A stretch of 64,000 nucleotides of DNA, taken from positions 62,001 to 126,000 of the forward strand of contig JAGYXB010000100.1 in assembly GCA_022495005.1 (NCBI GenBank), given 5' to 3'. Under the pieces are notes generated by a model. It was not told the origin of the DNA. It saw nothing but the letters and a program-made list of their open reading frames with translations, and made no database searches. This document shows positions 40,505 through 51,479 of this stretch, one piece after another. Numbering within the stretch: position 1 is the first letter of the stretch; every line of letters starts with the position of its first letter. Position numbers and translations under genes: made by a program. Origin of the DNA: Rhyacophila brunnea. Lineage: Eukaryota; Arthropoda; Insecta; Trichoptera; Rhyacophilidae.

Positions 40505-41798
40505 CGAGGGTGGGTCAATAATTCCTTAGAAAAAAGCATTAAAACAGTTTTTATTTTTGTATTTTTTTTTTATTTCTCAACATAATCTCCTTGGAGCTCA
40601 ATACACTTGGTTAGACGTTTCTCAATTTTTTTTAAACCGTCAGAAAAATAAGTTTTCGGAAGGTCCTCAAAATAAGCATTTGTCCGATCGATGACTTCTT
40701 CATTTGAAAAAAACGTTGTCCACTTAGCCATTTTTTTAAGTTTGGGAAAAGGAAAAAGTCACTGGGGGCTAAATCTGGCGAATACGGTGGGTGGTCGACC
40801 AATTCGAACTTCAATTCTTCAATTTTAGCCATTGATCGTAAACATGTGTGAACACGGGCATTGTCCTGATGAAAGAGGATTTTTTTCCTGTTTAAATGAG
40901 GCCGTTTTTCTTCAATTTCGTTTTTTAGCTGGTCCAATAAAGATGCATAATAATCCCCTGTTATTGTTTTTCCTTTTTCCAAATAGTCAACGAAAATAAT
41001 TCCACGTGCATCCCAAAATACAGTAGCCATAACCTTACCAGCTGATTTTACGGTTTTCGCCTTCTTTGGACATGGTTCGCCTTTCGCAATCCACTGCTTT
41101 GACTGTTCTTTCGTCTCGGGAGTATAGTGGTGTATCCATGTTTCATCTACAGTCACAAAGCGACGAAAAAATTCATCCGATTTTGCGTTGCATGAGCGAC
41201 AACAGGGCTTTAGAGGCCACCACCCTATTGCGTTTATTGTCGACTGTGAGCAAACGCGGCACCCATCTTGCAGAAATTTTTTTCATGCCCAATTTGTCAT
41301 GTAAAATAGAAATGACGCTACCTTTTGAGATCCCTGTAACCTCAATTATCTCACTCAACTTTAATCTTCGGTCACTTAACACCATATCGTGGATTTTATT
41401 GATCATTTCTGGTGTAGTCACCTCTACAGGACGTCCTGAGCGTGGTTCATCCTTTGTTGATGTACGACCACGTTTAAATTCATTTAACCAGTTATAAATA
41501 GTTGCAAGTGAAGGAGCAGATATGCCGTGAACTAAATCCAACTCATTTTTTATTTCCTTTGCTGTTAACCCTTTTATATTAAAATGTTTAATAACAGCTC
41601 TAAACTCAATTTTCTCCATTTTCCATTTTTCCATTTTCCACAATTTTTAAATGTACGAGAAACGCACAACAACCCGACCAATCTGATTGAAACTTCGCAG
41701 CAGACTGAATCGGTAGTGCCGTTGCATGAAAACAAACCGCTTACAGTACTAGTCGCGCCACCTGTCGGCTTTTCTAAGGACTAATTGACCCACCCTCG
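40505..41798 (-). mobile_element. mariner element, full length with terminal repeats
   Basis: 1294 bp, the usual size of mariners, flanked by TA at 40503-40504 and 41799-41800. The terminal inverted repeats of about 29 bp start CGAGGGTGGGTCAAT on both strands and continue to CCTTAGAAAA with two mismatches. A single transposase gene on the minus strand fills the interior but is frameshifted. It inserted at the edge of the SINE-B inverted-repeat structure, so it is younger than that structure. The ends could still be moved by a related active transposase. Confidence 0.92.
40570..41643 (-). pseudogene. mariner transposase (D34D), two frameshifts
   Basis: Transposase of the Tc1/mariner superfamily, which binds the terminal repeats and moves the element by cut and paste into TA sites. 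First frame (41643-41173): an N-terminal helix-turn-helix region beginning near MEKIEFRAVIKHFNIKGLTA, a second one around GISAPSLATIYNWLNEFKRG with the linker SGRPVEV, and WVPRLLT (the WVPHEL motif). A frameshift near 41170-41210 is followed by the catalytic frame (41156-40632): TVDETWIHHYTPE, FHQDNARVHT, HPPYSPDLAPSDFFLF. The spacing from the second to the third Asp is 34 residues (D34D, mariner subfamily), and all three Asp are kept. A second frameshift in a T-run near 40712 garbles the last part, which can be followed in another frame to a TAA at 40570-40572. Probably inactive as it stands. Confidence 0.92.
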
Positions 41799-43309
41799 TA
41801 CAATGCATTGCCACCATGAATTATTGACAGTTAACACAATAAAAGAAAAAATACATATTACGATGTAGTATAAACGAAACCTGACGATGTCACATATACT
41901 AACATCATTGTCATATTATATCAGAATCGTTTCTTTAGTAATTTTATCAGTTAGAGCTGAGGATTGAACAGATACAAGTTAAGTGCACCGGTGGCCAAGT
42001 AGACTGAATCACATTCAAAGTTCAAAGTTAAATAAAATAATATTTATCTATGCGATTGTAGATTCTGCATACTTAATTGTTTTTAACATTCTTTAAATGA
42101 GGTCTCTTTGCCAAATGATCCTTTACTACTATTTCACGAAAGTATGTATTCATATTTTATGTTTATTATTTTATTTTACTATTACTTTAGTGTTTGAATG
42201 AGGACAAGTTAAGACAAAACATTCAAATTATACATGGTTGCTATGAACATGATACGTGTGTGAATCTTGTTTCACTCACAAATAGGTATATGTAGATGTG
42301 AAAACTTTTCCCACCTCATTTTAAAATTATATGTTATTTATAATCGTTTAATCTTTGGCACGTCAATTAAAATGTTCTTTAAATACCTTATTTTTTTTTT
42401 TAATATTTATTTGAAACTGTCCCTATCCATTAGCTACCCTCGTCATATGTTGTTATGGCTGAAAGTATCGGGAGGCCAGTACCGTTTTTTCCTGGTCGTA
42501 CCGTCGAATAGACGACTTCCCTAATTACGGTTTAAGTCCATATTATGTGCTTCCACTGACGATGAAGCTCTTGAAATTGACGTTATCTTTTCTGGATATG
42601 TGGTCGTAAATGTAAAGAAAAAGAAAGTGAAAGGTTTAAGTTTGAATTTCCATTCGGCTCAATTATTTTTCTAGGATTTTTTTTCAAATTTATGTACATT
42701 TATATATATTTAAATCGCCGAGAAGGCCGGAGAAGTTAAGTTAAAATGAGGTAAATAAAAGCATTTATTTTTAGGTATAGGTATATATTTTTAAATTTAC
42801 ACATGTAATCAAATTTTTCACTGTCACAAAAAATGTGTTTACAAATCACAATAAAGGCGTGTATTTAATAACCCTTCCAAATTACATGTATTAGTCAAAA
42901 TGTAAATCTGTTCTGCATGTCAAAAATGGTCATTAAAATTGCGTATATTTCATACCGAAACTTCTTTGGTATAACAATAATAGCAGGGAATATCTACCAC
43001 CGCAACGCTGATGCACGTGTGCACGTGCGGTCATCTGTCAGTTTGACGCATGGCTGTCATTTGTCAAGAAATTTTACAACCTGGTTTCCGTATAATTTTC
43101 CTGCCTACTACACTACCCTGGGCACAAAATAATTTTGCAAGGAAATCCGTTTCCGCATGAATAGTTATTTCATTCGACATGGCCGGAATTTAAATGCTTT
43201 TAGTTATTTGTGGAAAGATATTTTCTGTTTATTAAATTAATTAAAACATATAATAAAGTATTGTTCTAAAAACTTTTTATCACTGTGTACGTTTTACTAC
43301 TTACACATA
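41799..43309. other. No feature recognised
   Basis: AT-rich with a CG-richer spot near 42985-43110. Open frames of 70-85 codons have no domains. Confidence 0.35.
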
Positions 43310-43545
43310 TTATGCTTCCGAAACATGGACCCTCAGAAATTGAGAGATCCAGAAACTTAGAGTACCAACCACATCATAGTGTAGAGATGACGTGCTTGCT
43401 GGGCGTAATACATAAAAGATATAAAAGGACTGTTAAATAAGGGAAACAGACAAGTGTCTGTAAGATGTAAGTAATAAAGTTTGTTAAAAGCTTCAAATGG
43501 AAATGGGTTAGATGGAATAATCATTGAAAGATCTAGTCTAGGTAG
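43310..43545 (+). pseudogene. RTE-like LINE relic
   Basis: GAAACATGGACCCTCAGAAA, ATCCAGAAACTTAGAGTACC, ATGACGTGCTTGCTGGGCGT, CTTCAAATGGAAATGGGTTA align with the ETLTLN, ERCMLGI and LKWRWAG blocks of the 31259 copy. Stops in every frame. Confidence 0.55.
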
Positions 43546-45584
43546 TAGCCAAGAAATAGAAAATGTCCGAAAAGTAAACCTAGTTGTTGTACTTAATCTA
43601 GTATTAAATATATTTTTTTTCCGGTGAAGTATCATTAGTTTTAAATATTAATATGCATGTACCTACATTGTTAATTATTGTAGGCATGTGCATTGTGCCC
43701 CCTTGCTTTGTTGATGTAATTAAATATTTCTAGCAAATAGTTTGAAAATACGATGCATTAAATTATTAAAACGTAGCAAGCTACTTTAAAATATTTTTTT
43801 TATCAGACGTTGCATAGAAAAAAAAACGATTTTTAATAATATTTGTTATTTTTAAGATGTGCTCATCAATCGACGGGTCTCACCGATAGGTATATATGAA
43901 TATGGTTGTGCCAATTATATTGGCCGTCATTCCTTATTTCCCCACCTACCTCAAATCGTTATTTATTTTTGTCGCAAGACCCCCTGGCGAATAAGCAGTT
44001 ATGGGTCATGAGTCGACCGTGATTACGAATAACAATTAGTTTACTCAAGTTCTATCAACAGCGACACGCCTAGGCTTGTTAAAGCTAAGCCGTCGCTAAC
44101 TACATAGTGATTCAGCCAAAACGCATATGTTCGATCTTCGTTGTAATAAATCTGATACGGTTTAATCGAACGTCGCGTTTATCATCCACCCTGAACTTAT
44201 CATCATCATTCATCAACCTCATTTATTATCATCCACCAAAAGTTCCGTCAAGTGCCGCGTACCGGGTAACCAAACAAACAATACCGCGCGAGTACTAGTA
44301 AGTGTAACCAGAACACGAAGCGAGATCATCAACATCATTATCGGTCAGTGTCTGGCATCCCAATAAAACCGCCCCCCTAAATCCAGAATCCACAAGCATT
44401 CTTCAAAATTAGTCCACTGTAAAAAGCGCAACCAGAATATATGAAAATGAGAGTATTAGGAGATCTACAAAATTAGTATTTACGCTAGAAACGCGCGCGT
44501 TCTTTAAAATCTCTTTCTGTAATAAAATTGTATTAGCGATTCTAACAGACACTTATCAATCAAGCTGGCCAAGTATGTGGACTTCACTGTCAAATTTTGG
44601 TAACCCTACCTATGGGTATATTTGTAGTTTGAATTTTGAAATATTTGTACGGGCATAGGTACCTGAGTACTTAACTGTATTGACCTCTTTTTTGACTGTG
44701 GACCCGTGCTGCTTAGCAAACATGACCCGAGCCGGACCAAGTAATAACATTTTATCTTTTCTTGGACCGTCCACTAAATTTTATTTCTATCCCTTAGGTT
44801 TTACGGCACGAGTTATGAAAGCGTACGTTTAATGGGCCGCACTTTTTGCATATACTGTTTCGAGAGAACGCCAGTCCGGACCTGGAATATTTAAGTGTAG
44901 TCCGTTGGAGGATTTTGTCTTAATGCTGACTTGTGTGCCATGTGATTTTATGGATATTCGAGGATAAATAACTTCTTCCCTTCCATACCATGTATACATA
45001 ATAATGCGAAGATACTCTCGTATGGATTTCGTTCACACTGTTTATTTTTCTATCCTTATAAAGTCAATATTACAGGGTTTATGGCTGTTTTTATATATAC
45101 ACGCTTTCAGGTTGAGCACATTACTTTCTACTACACTAAATATAAATACGCGAATATAATAATTACACGAATGTCTATTGTCGATTATTCACCATAATTA
45201 AGCCTCAAAAATATATCTCCAGCTTACCTCCACCCTTCGCTACTGGAATTTCCTGCTCGAGTCTATAATAATTGAAATGTTGACAGATGAGACGAAGATA
45301 GCTAAAGTTTGTTACAAATAAATTTGCAATGTAAAGTGACTTCCAGTTAATTTCGATATCGGTCCATGATTTCAGCTTCATTTTTATATATTTAGACTCC
45401 ATCTAGCAGAAGAGATTTTTCCTCCAGATTTTATATTACACAATGTTAATTCCAATAATAATAGTTATACAAAAAACATGCGAACCATAATTTTAGGGCT
45501 TCGGAATTTGTGTGTTTGAATATTAGTAGGTCCAAGATTTTTATGGGATTTATATAAAAAGACAAAGTTTTTGTGGCCGTTGCA
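43546..45584. other. No feature recognised
   Basis: AT-rich with a less AT-rich part at about 44040-44420. TACCTCCACCCTTCGCTACT at 45222-45242 matches the outer edge of R-A near 398-418, so a remnant of that family may be present. No coding evidence. Confidence 0.35.
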
Positions 45585-46190
45585 AGTTATGTATATTCAA
45601 AAAAAAATAATAAAAGGCCATGCAGCCTAATGATATTAGTGTAGTGAAACAATATTGCAGTAGTAAAAGTGAATCAATTACATAATTACTATGTGTTGTG
45701 ACCTCAACAGAATCGAACTCAGTAAAACCAGTGTCTTCGCACTAGACTACATGAGGGTTATAATACTTAATTATTAAAATGTTGTGTATATTGAAAATTG
45801 AATAATAAGTTTTTAATAAACTATTTTTTTATTCAACGAATAATTCACAAGATTTAAGAATGTAACATTCTAATTATTGAATATATATAATTCCGTGACG
45901 TCGGTTAGTAATTAAAGTACTACCTACTTTGATTTAAAATATAACATCCGATCGCCAATAGTAACTCAATTTGGAACGCGCTTCAGTGAGTATTCAAAAC
46001 CATTAGTTAAAATTTATCGCAATTAAGTATGACTCCTTTAGCATAGGGGTCTATGTGCGTGGGGGCGATACCCGAGAGATGCAGGTTCGATTCCTGCGGT
46101 GTGTCTTACTTTTTTCAAAAAGATTTTTCTATTGGTTATTACCTATATATTATTTTCTCAGAAGTGTTTTCAAAATTACGTGTGTTGAAT
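45585..46190. mobile_element. SINE-B copies in head-to-head arrangement
   Basis: Left: a minus-strand remnant with a decayed tRNA-like part (ACAGAATCGAACTCAGTAAA, CTTCGCACTAGACTACATGA), then the distal tail TTTTTATTCAACGAATAATT-CACAAGATTTAAGAATGTAA on minus. At about 45894 the sequence switches to a plus-strand unit. Its leader is GTGACGTCGGTTAGTAATTA, CCAATAGTAACTCAATTTGG; its A-box is TAGCATAGGGG (46039-46049), its B-box GGTTCGATTCC (46084-46094), and its tail TTTCAAAAAGATTTTTCTAT, CTCAGAAGTGTTTTCAAAA. The plus unit has the best-preserved promoter boxes of the family. Confidence 0.7.
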
Positions 46191-46275
46191 TATAAGTAAT
46201 TAAATATAGTTTATCACTTGTAATGCACCACACGTAAAACATGCTTTACAACACTTGTTTTGGTCACATGGTGAG

Positions 46276-47222
46276 CTTAATCATTTATTTATTTATTTAT
46301 TTATTTGAAAAAGACACGTTGAGTACATAACAAATTATTAATTCAGGACGTTCACAACATGACATTTAGAATAAAAATTACAAGTAATCAGTTCGGAAAA
46401 TCAGAAAAAACAAAGTGGAGGAAAAAAAGAAAGCAAAAATAGTTTTATACAAAAGAAATAAAATTTAAAAAAACAACAATGATTCAAAAAGTACAAATTA
46501 AACAATAAAATAGAATTTAAAAAACAGAATATATAATGGATCGCCAAAAATATCTACATCTCTAGGGAGTGCATTGGCCAACCGCACAGCCCTCGCTATT
46601 GGTGCCTGGTGAGCCTGACATGAGGAAACAGCTTTCACCCAAAATAAGTCATGGCTGCGACCACGCATGTAATTGACGGGTGTGTAAAAATTTAAATTTT
46701 CTAGAATATCGGGATTGAAAATGATACCACGTGAGAGCAGGGACAAATGCTTTAAGAGCAGAAGTGACCTACGAGCTTCAAGAGAATGAAAGGCGAGCAT
46801 GCCTTGAAGAAAGTTAGTCGGAAAATACTCGTTTGAGAAGGTGTCAAAAGGAAAATAATTATAAACTTTAAAATAGAGATGACGAAGAAATTTTTTCTGA
46901 ACACGCTCTAAAACAAGCTTATAGGAAACTTCATAAGGACTCCAGATGATGGAGCCATACTCAAGAATACTCCGTACTAACGACACATAGAGTGTACGTA
47001 AAACAGTTGGATTCTTGAATGACTTGGCTTGTCTCATGACGAATCCTAGAAGCTTGCTCGCACGCAATGCCGTAGAAGTGATGTGCGAGCGAAATGATAA
47101 ACGTGAGTCAAACAATATGCCAAGGTCTTTAATTTCTGATTGACGCTTCAGTAATCTATTTGACATATTGTAGTTGAAAATAATTGGAGATCTTGATTTC
47201 GAATGTACGATCATGTTCGATC
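46276..47222 (-). mobile_element. Jockey/CR1-like LINE, 3' half
   Basis: A 5'-truncated LINE on the minus strand: an open ORF2 remnant, a 3' UTR of about 200 bp with the family signature GGACGTTCACAACATGACAT, and a terminal (AAAT)n-type tail (TTTATTTATTTATTTATTT on plus at about 46280-46300). A GATCATGT pair near 47215-47235 is not a clear target duplication. Confidence 0.8.
46498..47214 (-). CDS. Jockey/CR1-like reverse transcriptase C-terminal part, frame open
   Basis: A 238-codon frame without stops, ending at 46498. It starts after the RT catalytic core: IIFNYNMSNRLLKRQSEIKD, LGILFDSRLSFRSHI (the KDLGVxxDxxLxFxxHI block that follows the RT thumb), LVRSILEYGSIIWSPYE (the LxYxSxVWSPY block) and LERVQKKFLRHLYFK. 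The rest, to YMRGRSHDLFWVKAVS, is the tail of jockey-type proteins. The Met at the listed start is internal to the family alignment; the true protein began further 5', now deleted. The lack of stops suggests a fairly young insertion. Not functional alone, because the endonuclease and RT catalytic motifs are missing. Confidence 0.8.
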   Translation of the reverse strand: MIVHSKSRSPIIFNYNMSNRLLKRQSEIKDLGILFDSRLSFRSHITSTALRASKLLGFVMRQAKSFKNPTVLRTLYVSLVRSILEYGSIIWSPYEVSYKLVLERVQKKFLRHLYFKVYNYFPFDTFSNEYFPTNFLQGMLAFHSLEARRSLLLLKHLSLLSRGIIFNPDILENLNFYTPVNYMRGRSHDLFWVKAVSSCQAHQAPIARAVRLANALPRDVDIFGDPLYILFFKFYFIV

Positions 47223-47934
47223 ATGTACGAGTAGGTACCGAAATTGACATTTGAGGTTATGTAATATAAAATTTATTATTGTCGATATTGTATGGTGAGT
47301 GTGGAAAAAGAGTTATGTAGGTACATACTGTGGAAAAGATATAGTTGGTAAGATTCTAAGTTATAATTGAGTTGAGGGAGTTAATGGTAAAAATGGTAGA
47401 GGGAAATTTTAATGGAAATTCTAAAACCTTGAGAGCAAACAATTCAAGTTTATTGATCTGTGCACTTTGTGCGTTAAAGAAATTATAAAATACTATCTTT
47501 AGCAAATATATTATAATCATTTTAGTTTCCAAATTATATATAATATGTTTATTTAACCCAGTATATAAAACCCTAAAAAAGTTTTTCGGATGTAGACCCG
47601 GTCACAATCATTGGTTGCTAATTCATAAATGCCGGTGTTATCTAAAGGTTTATTTATGGTATATAATGGTAGTTTAATGTCATCCAGCGCTTGGAAATGT
47701 TTGGATGGGTTTCCGAAATATATGATTTAATGCCAATTTACTATTCGAGTTGTAAATATTATCTCCCGAGTATAAATATGTTTCTAAAAGTCCAATTTTA
47801 TACTCGATAAATAATGAACACGTCAGGAGTTTTTGGGAGGAGGAAAATTTTGATTACTCTTAGCGTCTCTATAATTCGAGTTACTTGATTTAATTTGAGA
47901 GGTTGTAGTCATGTCTTGGAGGGATTTGAAATAC
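47223..47934. other. No feature recognised
   Basis: AT-rich and non-coding. Confidence 0.4.
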
Positions 47935-48290
47935 CTCATATTCAACATACATAATGTTGAAAACACTTCTGAGAAAATATATTTTAACCATTAGAAAAAA
48001 TCATTTTTTGAAAAAAGTAAAACACTCAGCATGAATCGAAGCTGCATCTCTCGGGTTTCGCGCCCATGCATATATACCACTGTGTTATAGGCGCCATACT
48101 TTATTGCAACAAATTTTAACTAATGGCCCTTAATTCTCTCTGAAGCGCTTTCCAAATTGAGTTACTATTGGCGATCGACTTGTGTATTTTAAAGCAAAGT
48201 AGATATTACTTTAATTTTTAACCGACACCACTGATCACTCCAAGATTTTTTACTGTAACTAACTTAAACCTGCTAACTCGTACATATTCG
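47935..48290 (-). mobile_element. SINE-B full unit
   Basis: Minus strand, in order: leader (GAGTTAGCAGGTTTAAGTTA, GTGTCGGTTAAAAATTAAAG, CGATCGCCAATAGTAACTCA, GTTAAAATTTGTTGCAATAA), tRNA-like head (CTATAACACAGTGG, ATGCAGCTTCGATTCATGC), tail (ACTTTTTTCAAAAAATGATT, TTTTCTCAGAAGTGTTTTCA, CATTATGTATGTTGAA). About 355 bp. This is a good reference for the layout of the family: the tRNA-like part sits in the middle and not at the 5' end. Confidence 0.7.
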
Positions 48291-48884
48291 TTGATTGGTT
48301 TTGAGCATTTACCTGGAGAGAAAAATATGTGTGTTAAAAACCTATTCGATGCGAGATTTTTAAAATTTATATATTTGTCAGCTGAGATATATTTTAGTGT
48401 TTTAGTATTTAAAATATAATCTGTATAAATTAATTGCTATATATATATATATAGTCACAACTTTTCTTTTTGATCTACCGTATTGTCGCAAAAGGCCGTG
48501 AAACCCTTAATCGTGTGTCAATATTGGCATAGCAGACACCGGAATGTGCTTACAGTGGGACGATAAGACGGCACTTAATTCCTCAATGGGGTGTAAAAAA
48601 GTGCCATTACCGAAAAAAAAGTGCCACAAAGTGTAATGAACTTATTGCCATATTGGCGGAAGGACGATAACCGTGTTTTTTTCGCCTGACGCCTGAGAAG
48701 AAAAGGAAATTTGCATATTTTAAGTTTGGGTTTTTGTCTGAAATAAACCGATTACCGGAGTTTTGCTCTGAACCCGATCGCGTATAAATCTCATAATAAG
48801 AATTTCGCTACTACTCAATGAATAACTTAATACTTTAATACGATTGGATTTATTTTATAATATAGATAATTCAGTGACGAGGGG
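48291..48884. other. No gene recognised; short AT microsatellite
   Basis: TATATATATATATATA at about 48438-48453. Otherwise AT-rich and non-coding. Confidence 0.45.
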
Positions 48885-49075
48885 TGAAAGTAGGTTGTTA
48901 AAATTCGACATGAATAGTGCACAATAAACTTTGTCAGTAATACTTATTTGTTTATGTTGAACTAAGAATACGTTTTGCAGATGGTGCTGGTTAGTTTTTT
49001 TTAATTCAATTAAACCCTGCCTTATCCAAACCATAACATTTTAGGTATACTATGGGTGATCCGACAAAATTCTGA
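48885..49075 (+). repeat. Repeat family R-A copy
   Basis: GTAGGTTGTTAAAATTCGAC, GTGCACAATAAACTTTGTCA, GCAGATGGTGCTGGTTAG, CCTTATCCAAACCATAAC and GATCCGACAAAATTC, in the same order as pieces at 1-420 and 2472-2740. This is the most complete copy of the family in the window. Confidence 0.6.
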
Positions 49076-49739
49076 TATTTCACATTTGAAAATATTCTAA
49101 TTAATTTATACGTCTAAAAATATTAAAGAGGAAATTATGTATTTGTTGAATTAAAAAATAAACGTTTTTTTTAAATGCAGCACTGAGATACACAAGATTG
49201 AAGTATGCTTGATTATTATTATTGAAAATACATATTTTTGAAAAAAGAAACACTTATCTATGAGTTATAGCTTTGCCCACTGAAGAAGAAAGCCGGTACA
49301 TTACACGACTAGTCCTACTTTTCGCCCCTCCCGTTGTCTATAGATGACCTGTCATTGCCTGTCATTGTCTATATAGTGCTCATACTGACGCGTCTGTCGT
49401 GTTCACTTGTTGGTGTATTCTTCCTTCCTTTTCAGGGCTTATTTACACAAGAAGCGTGATAAATATAATAAGAGAATGTGAAGATCAATTTTTCAAACGC
49501 ATGACTTACTTGATTTCAGTTTCATTCATTACAAGTCATTCTATTTTCAGAAAACATATTCCTACACTATTCATAATATATGGATACACTGCTAATAAAA
49601 ATATGAGTATTAAAATGCTATTACAAATCGATATTTCCAGCTGCCTTGACACATGGAAAGGTTTGATTTGGATAGATGAGTTAAATGATAAATAATACAC
49701 TAGTATTAATACACTTTCTACAAAATGTAATGCATAGAT
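49076..49739. other. No feature recognised
   Basis: Open frames at 49399-49695 (+) and 49536-49775 (-) overlap and show no domain. Confidence 0.4.
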
Positions 49740-50533
49740 CAGGGGTTCCCAATCTTTTTGTACTCTAGAGCACATTCTAAAATATCGGTAGGGTGGCGGG
49801 CACCACCTATTTTAATCGACAAACTCCTTCCATAACTTCTCATTTTCCCATAATTTATTTTCTTATATTCATAATTTATTAATAAATAATAAACAAAAAT
49901 GTTTCAAAATAATAAAACTATTATTCAAATTGCATACACACAGAGAACTGTATTTACAAAACGTAAACAAAGTAAACAAAAAACACAAATACAAAGAAAA
50001 CATTTTATAAAAAAATAGAATATCAATATGTCAATGTGATCTTTGGCATTGCATATCATTGGCCAGTGCCTCATAATTAGGAGAGTATGCCGATAATCCT
50101 GTTAGCAAACAATCATAAAGATGCTCATCGGTGAGTCGAGATCTATATCTTGATTTTATTAAGTTCATATTTGAAAACAATGATTCGCATAAATATGTCG
50201 AACCGAAAAATGATTCAATTTTATATGCCGCTTTTTTCAAAAATGGGAACTTTTCTCTGTCCACTGTATTCCAAAAGTCCTCTGATATTAAGGATTTAAG
50301 CAAAATTTCATTCTTAATCTCCAAAATTTCTAACTCTAGTTCTTCTGTCTTACCTTGAACAAAATCTGCAATATATGCGGCCATTTCCATTACATTTATT
50401 TGGTTCGTTCACTTCGGGTTTTCTGCGTGTGTAGGCTAGCGTGAAAATTCTGTCTCTGTCGAATAGTGGCGGGCACATACGAATCGTTCCGCGGGCGCCA
50501 TGGTGCCCGCGGGCACGGGGTTGGGAACCCCTG
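49740..50533 (-). mobile_element. hAT element (Charlie-like ends), internally deleted
   Basis: Ends CAGGGGTTCCCAATCT and GGTTGGGAACCCCTG are inverted repeats of 13 bp or more, and GCATAGAT is duplicated exactly at 49732-49739 and 50534-50541. An 8-bp duplication and CAGGGGTTCCCAA-type ends are the mark of Charlie-like hATs. The 794-bp element keeps only the last part of the transposase gene. Near the right end GCGGGCGCCATGGTGCCCGC forms a strong palindrome. Non-autonomous. Confidence 0.9.
50031..50390 (-). pseudogene. hAT transposase C-terminal dimerisation domain
   Basis: A 119-codon frame ending at 50031. FWNTVDREKFPFLKKAAYKI, ESFFGSTYLCESLFSNMNLI, KSRYRSRLTDEHLYDCLLTG and ANDMQCQRSH follow the hAT dimerisation region (FGSTYLCESxFSxMxxIKSxYRSRLTDEHL), closest in type to ZBED/Charlie-like transposases. 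The DNA-binding BED finger and the catalytic RNase-H-like core are absent. The listed Met is internal, and upstream the sequence goes straight into the terminal region of the element, so the front was lost by deletion. The surviving frame has no stops. By itself it could at most act as a dimerisation partner, and I see no evidence that it is expressed. Confidence 0.85.
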
Positions 50534-50541
50534 GCATAGAT

Positions 50542-50864
50542 CAATGTTACATATTTTTTCGATATCGATCGATATTACCACTGGTTTTTGTGTGAAGGAC
50601 TAGTCTGACTTTGACAGCTGATGAATAACAGGAATGTATATTATTTATAAATAACACTGATAGTTAATATATTTGATTTGAGAATTCAATTTAAAACGAG
50701 AAAGAGCGAATCAATATGTCAAGCAATCTAGGATCTGATTTTGACAGCTGAAAAATGGACCACTCGTTGCTTGTGCAAAAAGTTATGCTCAGGCTTTATT
50801 AATCTAAAGATGGCGGTGGTTATAGACATATTATGTAGTTAAATGTTAAAGTACCTAATATGAT
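50542..50864. other. No feature recognised
   Basis: Short AT-rich stretch. GACTTTGACAGCTGATGAATAA and GATTTTGACAGCTGAAAAATG near 50610 and 50740 are a weak direct repeat. Confidence 0.35.
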
Positions 50865-51170
50865 AAAGACCTATAATGTCGTGGGTCCCAGCTTCGAATT
50901 CTGGGGCTAGCAAGTACACATATTGTTATTCAATTTGTGTATGAGTCTGAGTATGGACCTAATAGGTCGTGCGTCCAACGAAACTATTGCGTTGCCCATT
51001 AGATGGTCTTTATATATAGTTAGCATGTTATTTAAATGTGATAATTAATTAGTAATTAACAGGTCCACAGTGAATGAGTTAAGCGAGTGGCGAACATCCA
51101 TTTCTCGTAAAAACAAAATCAATTAACACAAAAACCTCCACTCTGTCTTATTGGAATCGGACATGGTAAA
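50865..51170 (+). mobile_element. SINE-A copy with a 135-140 bp internal insert
   Basis: Head GTCGTGGGTCCCAGCTTCGA-ATTCTGGGGCTAG, body ATGAGTCTGAGTATGGACCT-AATAGGT, then foreign sequence from about 50947 to 51084, then the body resumes AAGCGAGTGGCGAACATCCA-TTTCTCGTAAAAACAAAATC and ends GGAATCGGACATGGT plus an A-run. The insert has no recognisable ends. The A-run at about 51168-51179 is a typical SINE tail. Confidence 0.65.
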
Positions 51171-51479
51171 AAAAAAAAATATGTTCTCACAGTTGAGTCG
51201 GTGAATTTACGGATTGTGTAGTTATAATGTATTTAAAAAATATGAAATATTGATTTTTAACTTCAGATTTATTTTATATTTATACCAAACCGAGCTTCGC
51301 TATTATAACCATAGTTATGTGAGATAGCCATGACTCAATCCAGATTGTCACTAGGACCGCCATATCTTAAGAAAATATCGATACGTTGACGGCCCTAATT
51401 GTGACTCTCTCGATGATGCGACTGACGAAAGTCTCGTTCTGATGTTCTGTTCGCACAGTATCGAAGTATTAGTTAACAT
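51171..51479. other. No feature recognised
   Basis: AT-rich and non-coding. Confidence 0.4.

Noticed and set aside
47215..47235. GATCATGT repeat as target duplication of the Jockey/CR1-like LINE
   Set aside because: Both copies lie on the same side of the element; nothing matching is found beyond its 3' tail.
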